In this document: one piece after another, positions 50,098 through 59,368 of the stretch | How the letters are laid out: the number at the start of each line of letters is the position of its first letter | Position numbering within the stretch: the stretch's first letter is position 1 | DNA from: Tetzosporium hominis | GTDB lineage: Bacteria > Bacillota > Bacilli > Bacillales_A > Planococcaceae | Direction: 5' to 3' | DNA: 64,000 nt | Assembly (NCBI RefSeq): GCF_002265435.1 | Contig: NZ_NOKQ01000217.1 | Span: 10 to 64,009 of the forward strand | Notes under the pieces: generated by a model | What the model saw: only the letters and a program-made list of their open reading frames with translations | What the model was told of the DNA's origin: nothing | The model's database searches: none | Position numbers and translations under genes: made by a program

Positions 50098-51411
50098 TTA
50101 AAAGAAGAACAATCCGAGACTGATGACAATCCCACTTAAAATCAGGACAAATACACAATAACCCATGATGTCTTTTGCTTTTAACCCAGCAATAGCAAGT
50201 GCCGGAAGAGCCCAGAATGGCTGAATCATGTTTGTCCAAGCGTCTCCCCAAGCGATGGCCATAGCTGTTTTTGAATAGCTGACGCCAAGTTCAGATGCCG
50301 CTTCTAACATAATCGGTGCTTGCACGGCCCATTGACCACCACCCGAAGGAACGAAGAAGTTGACAACTCCTGCCGCGTAAAACGTGAACAGGTGGAACGT
50401 GTGATCATTCGAAATGCTCACAATACCTGTCGAAATGACACCTGCAAGTCCGGATGTCACCATCATTCCCATAATTCCTGCATAGAACGGGAACTGGATG
50501 ATAATCCCACCTGTCGTCTTTACAGCATTGTTAACAGCTGCTAAATAACTGCGAGGCGTTCCGTGGAAGGCGATACCAAGAATAACGAAAATCAAGTTGA
50601 CGATGTTCAAGTTTAAGTCGAACCCTTTTGTGACAAAGTGCCAGCCTAGGTAAGTCAGACCTAATACAGCGATTAAAATGGTTAGGATGTAGCTGTCTTC
50701 CATTCGAGACGCTGGTGTGATCTGCTCAGGTCGTTCAAGGATCACTTCGTCTTCAAGTAGTTTCGGATCGACTGTTAGCGTATCTTCCGGTTTCGGCATC
50801 ATCCAGCGATTCAACAAGGGAATCGTTACAAGAAGTGCCACTACAATTACTAAATTATATGTAGAAAAAATCGTTTCTGAAGTCGGAACGACCCCCATAA
50901 TGCCTTGGAACGGATGGTCTGGTGTAGCAATCGATAATGGAATCGAACCGGCAAGACCGCCGTGCCAAATAACAAATCCTGAATACGCACTCGCAATCAG
51001 TAAACGGTAATCAACTGTAGTTACTTTCTTAGCAATCTCTTTTGCGAATAAGGCACCGATGACGAGGCCAAATCCCCAGTTGATCCAGCTTGCAACTAAT
51101 GAAACGATAGTGACTAATAAAATGGCGCCACCTGGAGTTTTTACGGTACCGGCCATTTTGTTTAACACTCTTTTGATTGGGGGACTACTCGCAAGAACAT
51201 GTCCAGCTAGGAGTACGACAACCATCTGCATCGTGAACATCAAGAGTCCCCAGAAGCCGTCTCCCCAGTATATAACCATGTCCAGCGGGCCTGACTCTGT
51301 AAGACCCACACCTAATGCGAAAACGATTAAAGTAAGTAGGGCAACAAAAATATACGGATTAGGTAAAAAACGCTCCATAATCCGGTTTGATAAACGTGTA
51401 AGGGTTTTCAT
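50098..51411 (-). CDS. atoE: Short-chain fatty acid transporter, AtoE family
   Basis: A protein of 437 residues with about 12 membrane helices. It begins with RLSNRIMERFLPNPYIFVALLTLIVF. It holds the family blocks LLAGHVLASSPPIKR, SWINWGFGLVIGALFAKE, YSGFVIWHGGLAGSIPL and NFFVPSGGGQWAVQAPI near the end. Proteins of this group carry short-chain fatty acids such as acetoacetate or butyrate. No atoDAB genes are adjacent. It starts at an ATG behind TGAGGAGG. Confidence 0.92.
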   Translation of the reverse strand: MKTLTRLSNRIMERFLPNPYIFVALLTLIVFALGVGLTESGPLDMVIYWGDGFWGLLMFTMQMVVVLLAGHVLASSPPIKRVLNKMAGTVKTPGGAILLVTIVSLVASWINWGFGLVIGALFAKEIAKKVTTVDYRLLIASAYSGFVIWHGGLAGSIPLSIATPDHPFQGIMGVVPTSETIFSTYNLVIVVALLVTIPLLNRWMMPKPEDTLTVDPKLLEDEVILERPEQITPASRMEDSYILTILIAVLGLTYLGWHFVTKGFDLNLNIVNLIFVILGIAFHGTPRSYLAAVNNAVKTTGGIIIQFPFYAGIMGMMVTSGLAGVISTGIVSISNDHTFHLFTFYAAGVVNFFVPSGGGQWAVQAPIMLEAASELGVSYSKTAMAIAWGDAWTNMIQPFWALPALAIAGLKAKDIMGYCVFVLILSGIVISLGLFFF

Positions 51412-51572
51412 AAATGCCTCCTCAAAAAATAGATTTTACAAATTGAAGTACAACTTAAATTCAGAACATTCACTAGAGTTGAATTTTTTTATCTATTTTT
51501 TGAAACCTTCTGGATGTCGACTCGTATAGTAGATGACCACTAAAAATGACGGATTTTGGCAGGTGATACATC

Positions 51573-52103
51573 ATGGAACTTTTCGGATATTCAATGGAAC
51601 AAGTCTACTTTTTCATACTCGTCTTGATGGCCGCTATTACATTTCTCTATCTGTTCTTCGGAGATGTGACGGAGGCGATTGGTGAAGGGATTCCTTTCCT
51701 ACATCCAACACTGGTGCTTGCGTTCTTTACGCTCACTTCTGCAGTAGGGTTGGTACTTGAGTGGGTGACAGATTGGAATAGTTGGCTGATCCTGATTGCA
51801 GCTATGGTCGCTGCCGTCATACTCGATATCCTCATTTATTTCTTTGTCCTGATTCCACTCGCATCGGCTGAAGTATCACTCGCTTATACCGATGAATCAC
51901 TTGCTGGGCAGGTCGGTCAAGTCATCGTGCCGATTCCAGCAGATGGATACGGGGAGATCTTGATTGAAACTAACAATGGAAATCTCGCGAAGCGAGCCAC
52001 AGGCCTCGAGAATGAAGATATCGCTTATGGTAAGACCGTGCTGATCGTCGAAGTGGAAGAAGGGACGTTTTACGTCAAGGAGTACGAACCATTTAAATTA
52101 TAG
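51573..52103 (+). CDS. yuaF: NfeD-like membrane protein (YuaF-type)
   Basis: A protein of 176 residues with about three or four membrane helices (near 10-28, 46-64 and 72-94). A C-terminal OB-fold domain follows (SLAGQVGQVIVPIPADGYGEILIE ... GKTVLIVEVEEGTFYVKEYEP). In B. subtilis the same pair yuaF-floT forms an operon, and YuaF works with flotillin in membrane microdomains. FloT begins 11 bases after the stop. Confidence 0.88.
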   Translation: MELFGYSMEQVYFFILVLMAAITFLYLFFGDVTEAIGEGIPFLHPTLVLAFFTLTSAVGLVLEWVTDWNSWLILIAAMVAAVILDILIYFFVLIPLASAEVSLAYTDESLAGQVGQVIVPIPADGYGEILIETNNGNLAKRATGLENEDIAYGKTVLIVEVEEGTFYVKEYEPFKL

Positions 52104-52114
52104 GGGGCATGAAC

Positions 52115-53683
52115 ATGGGATTGGATATGGGAATTTGGGTTGTTGCTGGTGTCGTTGGATTCATTTTATTGTCTATTATCGGGGTCTACGTTGCAAAGTA
52201 TAAAACGGTAGGACCAGACGAAGCTTTAATCGTAACGGGAAGTTATTTAGGCTCTAAAACAGTACATACGGATGAATCGGGCAACAAGATTAAAATCATC
52301 CGTGGTGGAGGAACATTCGTATTACCGGTGTTTCAACAGTCTGAACCACTCAGCTTGCTTTCAAGCAAACTAGAAGTTACGACGCCAGAAGTCTATACGG
52401 AGCAAGGTGTTCCAGTTATGGCCGATGGGACAGCCATCATTAAAATTGGCGGAACGATCCCTCAAATCGCAACAGCAGCTGAGCAGTTCCTCGGTAAGAC
52501 AAAAGAAGACCGGGAGAACGAAGCGAAAGAAGTTCTAGAAGGTCACTTACGTTCCATTTTAGGTTCGATGACAGTAGAAGAGATTTACAAGAACCGTGAT
52601 AAGTTCTCTCAAGAAGTTCAGCGAGTGGCTTCACACGACCTAGCTAAGATGGGTCTTGTGATTGTATCGTTCACTATCAAAGATGTTCGAGACAAGAACG
52701 GCTACCTGGATTCACTAGGGAAACCACGTATCGCTCAAGTGAAACGTGATGCAGATATTGCAACTGCTGAAGCAGAAAAAGAGACGCGTATCAAACGCGC
52801 AGAAGCTTCTAAAGATGCACAGCGTGCAGAACTTGAACGCGCTACAGAGATTGCAGAAGCAGAAAAAGAAAATCAATTGAAAGTTGCAGAATACCGCCGT
52901 GAGCAAGATATCGCGAAAGCCCGCGCTGACCAAGCGTATGAACTGGAGTCGGCTCGTGCGAAACAAGAAGTAACTGAGCAAGAGATGCAAGTCCAGATCA
53001 TCGAGCGTCAAAAGCAAATTGAACTAGAAGAAAAAGAGATTCTTCGTCGTGAGAAGCAGTACGATTCAGAAGTGAAGAAGAAAGCCGATGCGGACCGTTA
53101 CGCAATCGAGCAAAATGCTGCTGCTGATAAAGCCCGCCAAATGGCTTCAGCCGATGCAGAGAAATATACAATTGAAGCGAAAGCAAAAGCAGACGCTGAA
53201 AAGATTCGTCTTGATGGTCTTGCGAAAGCGGATTCTGAGAGAGCACAAGGGGAAACGGAAGCAGAAATTATCCGCTTGAAAGGTCTTGCAGAAGCCGAAG
53301 CGAAACGCAAAATCGCTGAAGCCTTCGAACAGTATGGCCAAGCAGCTGTCCTCGACATGATCGTTCGCATGATGCCAGAATACGCGAAACAAATCGCTTC
53401 TCCACTGAGCAACATCGACAAGATCACAGTTGTAGACACGGGTGGTGGCGAAGGCGGCGGAGCAAACAAAGTCACGTCGTATGCAACCAACTTGATGTCC
53501 ACACTTCAAGAAACTTTAAAAGCATCGTCTGGCATTGACGTAAAAGAAATGCTAGAAAACTACTCAGGCAAAGGAACGATTCGTCCAAGCCTCGACCGCA
53601 TCTCCGATGGTTTGTTTGCGGAAAAGAAAGAAGACGCTGGTGAAGAACCGAAACAACTTCAACCAACTTCATCAGAAAGCTAA
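52115..53683 (+). CDS. floT: Flotillin
   Basis: A protein of 522 residues with an N-terminal membrane hairpin (about 5-27), an SPFH domain (about 40-200, VGPDEALIVTGSYLG; EIYKNRDKFSQEVQRVA), then a long coiled coil rich in EA repeats (about 215-420). The C-terminal tail holds MIVRMMPEYAKQIASPLSNIDKITVVDTGG. It organises functional membrane microdomains. The ATG at 52115 is 7 bases after AGGGGG and is preferred over the ATG at 52109, which is too close. In Bacillus the operon belongs to the SigW regulon; I did not find a clear SigW promoter here. Confidence 0.94.
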   Translation: MGLDMGIWVVAGVVGFILLSIIGVYVAKYKTVGPDEALIVTGSYLGSKTVHTDESGNKIKIIRGGGTFVLPVFQQSEPLSLLSSKLEVTTPEVYTEQGVPVMADGTAIIKIGGTIPQIATAAEQFLGKTKEDRENEAKEVLEGHLRSILGSMTVEEIYKNRDKFSQEVQRVASHDLAKMGLVIVSFTIKDVRDKNGYLDSLGKPRIAQVKRDADIATAEAEKETRIKRAEASKDAQRAELERATEIAEAEKENQLKVAEYRREQDIAKARADQAYELESARAKQEVTEQEMQVQIIERQKQIELEEKEILRREKQYDSEVKKKADADRYAIEQNAAADKARQMASADAEKYTIEAKAKADAEKIRLDGLAKADSERAQGETEAEIIRLKGLAEAEAKRKIAEAFEQYGQAAVLDMIVRMMPEYAKQIASPLSNIDKITVVDTGGGEGGGANKVTSYATNLMSTLQETLKASSGIDVKEMLENYSGKGTIRPSLDRISDGLFAEKKEDAGEEPKQLQPTSSES

Positions 53684-53690
53684 TGATGTG

Positions 53691-53720
53691 CCCCCGACCG
53701 CTTTGCGATTGGGGGTTTTT
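53691..53720 (+). terminator. Terminator of yuaF-floT operon
   Basis: CCCCCGA pairs with TTGGGGG (one wobble) around an 11-base spacer, followed by TTTTTGTTTTG. Confidence 0.75.
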
Positions 53721-53800
53721 GTTTTGTGGGGCGTGGAGAGGTGGGGTGGGCGGGTGAGCTGGTGAGCGAGCGTTCATCGACAAGCAAGCTGGTTTGTTGC

Positions 53801-53940
53801 GCATGAGGGTGAGTTTCATCTGCATGCCAGAGGGTTTTGTTCTGCATGAGAGGAGGTTCTTCTACATAGGAGTTGATTTCTTCCCCATTAAGCCTACTTT
53901 CTTCTTCATCGCTTCTAATTTCTTCTGCATAAGATTTTCT
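53801..53940. repeat. 21-bp periodic array, left copy
   Basis: The motif (T)CTGCAT or a variant recurs at about 53801, 53822, 53844, 53864, 53885, 53906 and 53927, spaced 20-22 bases. The intervening 15 bases are variable but rich in TTC. On the other strand the motif is ATGCAGAAG, the same as in the array at 55433, so the two arrays are in opposite orientation. Confidence 0.75.
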
Positions 53941-54067
53941 GAAAAAAAGTTGAAGTTCAGGATACTTAAAAGATTTTCTAGAAAGATCTACCCCACTTCA
54001 AAAATATCTTGCAATTCAAACAACTTAACCCTACAATGAGAAAAACTACCAAATAAGGAGGTTGCTT

Positions 54068-54337
54068 ATGATCTTCCATTTACCTTTTGTGATTGCTATT
54101 GTCTTGTTTATCATGCAAAGCCATTTCGGACTAAAGCATTTCTTCCGAGAAACGTTTCTTCTGGCCGTGGTTTATACGATTATTCTCTTTTCTTATTTTA
54201 ATCAACACGACTTAGTCGTCATCCTCTACATGTTCCTTCTTATGTTTTGGTCAATTACATTTTCGACTTATTGGCAACGCAATTCCTGGCGTGTTTATAT
54301 GAAAAAAGGAGAGGTCGATTTGGATTATGAAAGTTAG
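54068..54337 (+). CDS. Small membrane protein, unknown
   Basis: A protein of 89 residues with helices near 2-16, 27-45 and 49-66 and a charged tail. The ATG at 54068 has AAGGAGG upstream. The next gene has a ribosome binding site that overlaps its stop (TAGGGAGG). No family was recognised. Confidence 0.65.
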   Translation: MIFHLPFVIAIVLFIMQSHFGLKHFFRETFLLAVVYTIILFSYFNQHDLVVILYMFLLMFWSITFSTYWQRNSWRVYMKKGEVDLDYES

Positions 54338-54349
54338 GGAGGTCATTTT

Positions 54350-55321
54350 ATAAAACTGTTTACTCCTCAGTCAGGACGCGAAACTCTAGCTTTACTAGGC
54401 GCTCGCTTACCCGTTCACCATATAAAATCAGAACTCCTCAAAAGTATGGTCACTATAAGGAAGGCGGGGGAACGTGGAGAAAATGAAGTTCTCCCATACT
54501 TGCAAGAATCCTACTACAAACAACCTGTTTCAATCCTTCACAATTACCACTCCAGAAAAGCTCACTCTTTCTCTATTCAAATAGATTATCTTATTCTCAC
54601 CAATCGCTACATTCTGTTACTAGAAGTAAAAAATATTAAAGGTCATATTACTTTCAGGCAAAATCCGGCTCAGTTGATTCGGATGATAGATGGAGAAATG
54701 CAGGCATTAGATTGTCCCTTTACTCAAATGGACCGAAACCTGCTTCATTTTAAACAGCTACTAGGAAAGTCAAAACTCCCGATCTTTACAGCCATTGTAT
54801 GGGCAAATCGATCTGCAGTAATAGAAGATGTTGCATTTCCAACTACTCATCCAGTCCTCTCATTAAAACAACTTCCTACATTCCTGCACGAACTATCCAA
54901 GCATCCAGTACAACAAGTCAATGTAAAATCTCTTCAGAAACGACTCCAAAGCTTGGCGACTCCGTTTTACTTATTCTCACTTTGCTCTAGATACGAAATA
55001 GTTCCGACTGAACTAATTAAAGGGATGCAATGTCCTACTTGCTTTGGACTATTGTTGCTTAATCAAAAGTCATGGAATTGCACGGAATGCAAGTTGACAA
55101 CTACTAGCGCATTAGAAGCCAATATTTTAAATGTATTTGATCTGCTAGGAGACCAATTATCGATGCGCGATTTTCATCAAGTGCTTCCTGATCTGCAGGC
55201 CAGAAATCTAAAGAAACTAATAGCATCGGGCGCGATATCCATATTATTCGAAAAGAAAAATAGACTATACAAAATCAACCGAAATAGGGAAGTCAATTGG
55301 TTAGAGGTGGAGAAGTTGTAA
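54350..55321 (+). CDS. NERD-domain nuclease-like protein, possible ATA start
   Basis: A protein of up to 323 residues. The NERD domain covers about 45-160: GENEVLPYL, then Asp and the E-x-K pair in IDYLILTNRYILLLEVKNIKG, typical of the PD-(D/E)xK-like core. After it come a zinc ribbon with CPTC ... CTEC (about 228-246) and a helical tail. Other NERD proteins of this type begin with a helical lead (LxxLxxRLPxxHPKxxLIxxEL). That lead is present in frame upstream of the first ATG (54446), reading LALLGARLPVHHIKSELLK. The only start with a good ribosome binding site (AGGGAGG, spacing about 7) is ATA at 54350. If ATG 54446 is used instead, the protein has 291 residues. Confidence 0.78.
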   Translation: MKLFTPQSGRETLALLGARLPVHHIKSELLKSMVTIRKAGERGENEVLPYLQESYYKQPVSILHNYHSRKAHSFSIQIDYLILTNRYILLLEVKNIKGHITFRQNPAQLIRMIDGEMQALDCPFTQMDRNLLHFKQLLGKSKLPIFTAIVWANRSAVIEDVAFPTTHPVLSLKQLPTFLHELSKHPVQQVNVKSLQKRLQSLATPFYLFSLCSRYEIVPTELIKGMQCPTCFGLLLLNQKSWNCTECKLTTTSALEANILNVFDLLGDQLSMRDFHQVLPDLQARNLKKLIASGAISILFEKKNRLYKINRNREVNWLEVEKL

Positions 55322-55432
55322 GGGTATCCAAACATCTTTTCTAGAAAGAACTTATGACACAAAAGCCTTTCTAATAAGGGCCTTGATTTTGGGGAACGAA
55401 TAGGCGAGAGGAATGGAAAGGATTTTGCTAGT

Positions 55433-55606
55433 GTGCAAGAAACTCTCTAGGGTGAAGAAGTCGCGGCTGATGTAGATGAAACGCTCTGACATGCAGAAGA
55501 AATCGCCGCTGATGTAGAAAAAACTCCTCTCATGCAGAAGAAACCAGCTTTGATGCAGAAGAAATTCCCTCGCATGCAGAAGAAAACACTGCTGATGCTG
55601 ATGAAC
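55433..55606. repeat. 21-bp periodic array, right copy
   Basis: The motif ATG(C/T)AGAAGAAA or a variant recurs with TG(C/T)AG at 55471, 55492, 55513, 55533, 55554, 55575 and 55596 (spacing 20-21), with two poorer units before. The spacer bases vary. This is the same family as the array at 53801, reversed. Confidence 0.8.
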
Positions 55607-55624
55607 GCCGCTCACCCACACAAC

Positions 55625-55656
55625 GCCGCCCGTACACCACGCCGCCCGTACACCAC
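55625..55656. repeat. Perfect 16-bp tandem duplication
   Basis: GCCGCCCGTACACCAC occurs twice in direct succession, just after the array and before the promoter of the next gene. It is GC-rich, unlike its surroundings. Confidence 0.85.
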
Positions 55657-55668
55657 CACCCCAATCTA

Positions 55669-55677
55669 TGCTATACT
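55669..55677 (+). promoter_or_regulatory. Possible extended -10 promoter
   Basis: TGCTATACT fits the TGnTATAAT extended -10 pattern, 39 bases before the next gene. No clear -35 box is present. Confidence 0.35.
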
Positions 55678-55715
55678 ACATACTACCAACCACCCCCATA
55701 AGAAAGAGGTCCAAC

Positions 55716-56174
55716 ATGCTAACATTTGAACAAAAACAAGCCATCATCGAAACATTCCCGGAGCTTTCCAAGAAAGCCATCTCTCTAAAACGTCTAAACT
55801 ACCACTTTGAAGACAGCCAGTACGACAAAACAATCGTCGTGCAGCAACTCCACCCAAATGGGAACGGTTATGTCTTTGTTGGAGACGGCGGTCCTTACGA
55901 GTCAGATGAGCGAGGTCTTGTGAATATTCGTGAAGCTTCTGAAGACGAAATCAAAGAAATGATCCGCTATTCGATCGCGTTGCTATCTACTAAAGAAGAA
56001 CAAGCTGAAGATGCTACGGAACAAAATTGGAGTAACAAAGAAGGCGGCGAACTCAAGCTTGTGAATGAAGACGACCTGTGGAACATCTACCACGGTCAGA
56101 ATCTTGAAGACAGCTTTGAATCGCAAGAAGCGGCTATCCTTTATTTAAAAGAAGAAGGCTTTAAACGCAACTAA
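55716..56174 (+). CDS. Hypothetical acidic cytoplasmic protein
   Basis: A protein of 152 residues, acidic, with no membrane segment. The N-terminal half has a beta pattern (LNYHFEDSQYDKTIVVQQL, GYVFVGDGGPY) and the end is helical (EAAILYLKEEGF). The ATG at 55716 follows AAAGAGG. No family was recognised. It ends inside a bidirectional terminator. Confidence 0.65.
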   Translation: MLTFEQKQAIIETFPELSKKAISLKRLNYHFEDSQYDKTIVVQQLHPNGNGYVFVGDGGPYESDERGLVNIREASEDEIKEMIRYSIALLSTKEEQAEDATEQNWSNKEGGELKLVNEDDLWNIYHGQNLEDSFESQEAAILYLKEEGFKRN

Positions 56175-56215
56175 AAAACGTGCAGTTCCCTAAAGACAAG
56201 GGACTGCACGTTTTT
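56174..56215. terminator. Bidirectional terminator
   Basis: AAAACGTGCAGTTCCC and GGGACTGCACGTTTT form a long stem with a single bulged base, with T tracts on both sides. Confidence 0.9.
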
Positions 56216-57748
56216 CTATTTTTTGATATCAACCTGCTCAAGAGGTTCAGTTGCAGGACCTTCCAGAACGTCCCCGCGGAAACTGAATCGAGAACCGTGA
56301 CATGGGCAATCCCAAGAACGCTCGGCTTTGTTGAATGCGACGTCACAGCCCATATGCGTACAAGCAGGCTTTACGAATGTGACGTGGCCGTCTGAGTCTT
56401 TATAAGCAGCGAGCTTCTGTCCGTCGACTCGAACCAGCTTGCCATCATCAAAACCAAGTTCGTCTAGAGATGCTTCTGCACCGGTAACTTTGCCTTTGAT
56501 GAGCTCTTTCGCTACACCTGCATTGTCTTTGATGAAGCTGCCGATTCCTTTAGGGCGAAGCTTCGTTCGAGTTGGAGAAAATAGTTCTTCATAAGGATTG
56601 GCTCGACCCATGACCAGGTCAGTCAACAAGTGGGCAGCGGCAATTCCGTTTGACATCCCCCATTTTGAAAAGCCGGTCGCTACATAGACGTGTGGCATTC
56701 CCGTGACCATCTTTCCGATATACGGCAAGTGATCAAGCGGCATCAAATCTTGGGAAGACCAGTTGTGAGTGACCTCTGAAGTTCCGAAATAGCTGGATGC
56801 AAATTGCTGAAGCGTCGCGTAATTGTTACGAGTACTTTCTTCATGACGACCGGACACATGGCCTTCACCGCCGACTTGCAACAGGCGTTCTCCTGAAGCG
56901 TCCAACACAGTACGAATTGAGCGCGTTGGGTTTTCCGCATTGATATACATGCCCATATCTTCCTTGAATGTACCGCGCAAAGTCATCGCATAGCTGCGCT
57001 CGACTCGCATGCGAGAGAAATACAGGCCTTCAAAATCATTGAACGGGAAGTGACTCGTTACGAGAACTTGCTGTGCATCGATTTTATGGCCGTTCACTAG
57101 CTCGACTTGACTAGGCGAATGAACTGTCTTGGCACGAGAGTTTTCATAGAACGTGACACCTGCCTGCTGTGCTTCTTTCATCAGTGCTGATAAAAAATAG
57201 ACGGGATGAAATTGCAACTGGTCTTCAAGCTTCAAAGCAATCCGGACCGGGAACGGAAGGTCGGTCTCTTTAGTTAAAGAAGCTCCTGGGATCCCGATTT
57301 TTTCATAAGCTTGAAATTCTTTTTCAATTTTGTCCTCACCTTTGAAGGATTCTGCATATACATAAGCGGGACGGGTTTCTAATCCACATTCGATACCATT
57401 TTGTTCGACCAGATTTTTCGCCCAGTCCAGAGCTTGACGATTGGCTTCGTAATAGGCACGAGCATCTTCTTCTGAGAACGTGGAAATCAATTCGTCGTAG
57501 ATGAGGCTGTGTTGAACCGTCAGTTTGGCAGTGGTGTAGCCAGTTGTCCCATGTAAGTACCGGCCTCCTTCGATGACGGTAACTTGTCGACCTGAATCTC
57601 GCAGTAAGTAAGCAGCGACGATGCCGACAATACCTCCGCCCACAATAACTACATCTGTTTTAATGGACTCGGTCACAGCAGGACATTCAGGGATTTGGGG
57701 TCCATCTAACCAGAATGAGGATGGTTCGTTAGTGAAATCGTTTGCCAC
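56216..57748 (-). CDS. FAD-dependent oxidoreductase with C-terminal Rieske domain (YhfW-like)
   Basis: A protein of 510 residues. It has an N-terminal FAD fold VVIVGGGIVGIVAAYLLRDSG (about 29-49), the DAO domain, and a C-terminal Rieske [2Fe-2S] domain with C463-T-H465 and C481xxH484 (CTHMGC, CPCHGSRF). B. subtilis YhfW has the same build; its substrate is unknown. The electrons probably pass from substrate to FAD and the iron-sulfur centre. The start is an ATG behind AAGGAGG. It is a single gene. Confidence 0.92.
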   Translation of the reverse strand: MANDFTNEPSSFWLDGPQIPECPAVTESIKTDVVIVGGGIVGIVAAYLLRDSGRQVTVIEGGRYLHGTTGYTTAKLTVQHSLIYDELISTFSEEDARAYYEANRQALDWAKNLVEQNGIECGLETRPAYVYAESFKGEDKIEKEFQAYEKIGIPGASLTKETDLPFPVRIALKLEDQLQFHPVYFLSALMKEAQQAGVTFYENSRAKTVHSPSQVELVNGHKIDAQQVLVTSHFPFNDFEGLYFSRMRVERSYAMTLRGTFKEDMGMYINAENPTRSIRTVLDASGERLLQVGGEGHVSGRHEESTRNNYATLQQFASSYFGTSEVTHNWSSQDLMPLDHLPYIGKMVTGMPHVYVATGFSKWGMSNGIAAAHLLTDLVMGRANPYEELFSPTRTKLRPKGIGSFIKDNAGVAKELIKGKVTGAEASLDELGFDDGKLVRVDGQKLAAYKDSDGHVTFVKPACTHMGCDVAFNKAERSWDCPCHGSRFSFRGDVLEGPATEPLEQVDIKK

Positions 57749-57916
57749 AGCAATTCCTCCTTCATGAAAAATAGCATTATACTCTCTGTACCCTAGTTTT
57801 TAACATCTACACAAATTTCAAACAAAATCTAAAAACTTTTTTGGAGTGTAAAAAGTCGATTAAGGGTATGGTAAACTGTTAGAAATCAGAAAATTAAGAC
57901 GACTGGGGGCGATACG

Positions 57917-59368
57917 ATGTTTGAAAATTATAAGGTGGTCCCGTTTTATGATGAAATGTTTGATCCAAACTGCTCACCCAAACCGCATTACCAGAACTTT
58001 CATGACAAGCTTGTTGAAAGTGACTTGGAAACATTACGAGAAAAGCATGAATTGGCCCAACTCTCCTTTTTACGGCAAGGCATAACGTTTACTGTCTATC
58101 ATCAAAATGTGGGAACGGAGCGGACGATGCCATTTGATTTTGTTCCTATTATTATTCCGGCAGATGACTGGAAGATGATTGAACAGGGAATGGCACAGCG
58201 TACCGAAGCATTGAACTGCTTTTTAAAAGATATCTATCATGATGCACGAATTGTAGAGGCAGGAGTTATTCCGAGAGACCTCGTTGAAAACAATGCCTAC
58301 TATTATAAGCAGCAGGCGGGTGGAGTGAGAGTTCCTTTGGATAATCATATCTTCCTTGCTGGCATCGATTTGATTCGAGATACAGAGGGCAACTATATGG
58401 TGCTTGAAGACAATCTTCGCAATCCATCTGGAATGTCTTATGTGTATCAGAACCGTTATGTCATGCGTCAAGTCTATCCGGAATTTTTTGCGGATGAACC
58501 TGTACATACTTTAGAGCATCAATTGACTTACTTGCACGAGGCGATGCTCGATCATGCGCCTCCGGGTATCGACAATCCAACTGCCGTCTTGTTGACGCCA
58601 GGGATGTTCAACTCAGCTTATTACGACCACGTCTTTTTAGCCCAGCAGATGGGGATTCACCTCGTAGAAGGCCGCGATCTATTAGTAAAAGACGGGTATG
58701 TATTTATGAAGACAATTCGTGGTCTGCAGAGAATTGATATCATCTACCGCCGCATTGATGATGACTTCTTGGATCCACTCGCGTTTCGAGAAGATTCGAT
58801 GTTAGGGGTTAATGGTCTTGTCGACGTCTACCAAAAAGGGAATGTCGCTATACTTAATGCCATCGGGAATGGTGTGGCAGATGATAAGGCGATGTATTCG
58901 TACGTCCCGGACATGATTCAATTTTATTTGAATGAAGAACCAATCATTGCGAACGTGAAGACGTACCGATTGGAGGAAGACGAAACCCGACAGTGGGTAC
59001 TTGAACATATCCGGGAACTGGTTATCAAAAACGTGGGGGCTTCCGGAGGTTATGATATGTTGATCGGTCCTCACGCGGATGAAGAGTTAATTGAGATCTT
59101 CAAACAAAAAATTGAAGAGACTCCCCATCAATACATCGCACAGCCAACTATTCAGCTGTCTCGTGCTCCGGCTTATCAAGGAGAAGAGTTCTATCCGTGC
59201 CACGTCGACCTCCGTGTCTTCGTAATGCGAGGTAAAGAGACGCATGTGTTGCCTGGTGGCTTGTCACGTGTAGCTCTCAAGAAAGGATCACTCGTCGTCA
59301 ATTCCTCTCAAGGCGGCGGTGCTAAAGATACGTGGATTTTGAAGAATGGAGGGGACGCACATGCTTAG
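57917..59368 (+). CDS. Circularly permuted ATP-grasp protein
   Basis: A protein of 483 residues of the DUF404/DUF407 type. It shows FDFVPIIIPADDWKMIEQGMAQRTEALNCFLKDIYHD near the start, the DLIRDTEGNYMVLEDNLRNPSGMSYV core (about 152-177), and a C-terminal HVDLRVFVMRGKETHVLPGGLSRVA. Such enzymes form amide bonds and always travel with alpha-E and transglutaminase-like genes, as here. They are thought to make a small peptide or modify one; no product is known. The start follows CTGGGGG. The end overlaps the next gene by 8 bases. Confidence 0.92.
   Translation: MFENYKVVPFYDEMFDPNCSPKPHYQNFHDKLVESDLETLREKHELAQLSFLRQGITFTVYHQNVGTERTMPFDFVPIIIPADDWKMIEQGMAQRTEALNCFLKDIYHDARIVEAGVIPRDLVENNAYYYKQQAGGVRVPLDNHIFLAGIDLIRDTEGNYMVLEDNLRNPSGMSYVYQNRYVMRQVYPEFFADEPVHTLEHQLTYLHEAMLDHAPPGIDNPTAVLLTPGMFNSAYYDHVFLAQQMGIHLVEGRDLLVKDGYVFMKTIRGLQRIDIIYRRIDDDFLDPLAFREDSMLGVNGLVDVYQKGNVAILNAIGNGVADDKAMYSYVPDMIQFYLNEEPIIANVKTYRLEEDETRQWVLEHIRELVIKNVGASGGYDMLIGPHADEELIEIFKQKIEETPHQYIAQPTIQLSRAPAYQGEEFYPCHVDLRVFVMRGKETHVLPGGLSRVALKKGSLVVNSSQGGGAKDTWILKNGGDAHA

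Noticed and set aside
53794-54039. Plus-strand frame of 81 codons across the left 21-bp array
   Set aside because: The 7-residue repeats in it follow from the 21-bp period, and no ribosome binding site precedes the ATG.
55352-55621. Minus-strand frame of 89 codons across the right array
   Set aside because: Same reason: a repeat translated in frame, with no start signal and no protein-like composition outside the repeat.
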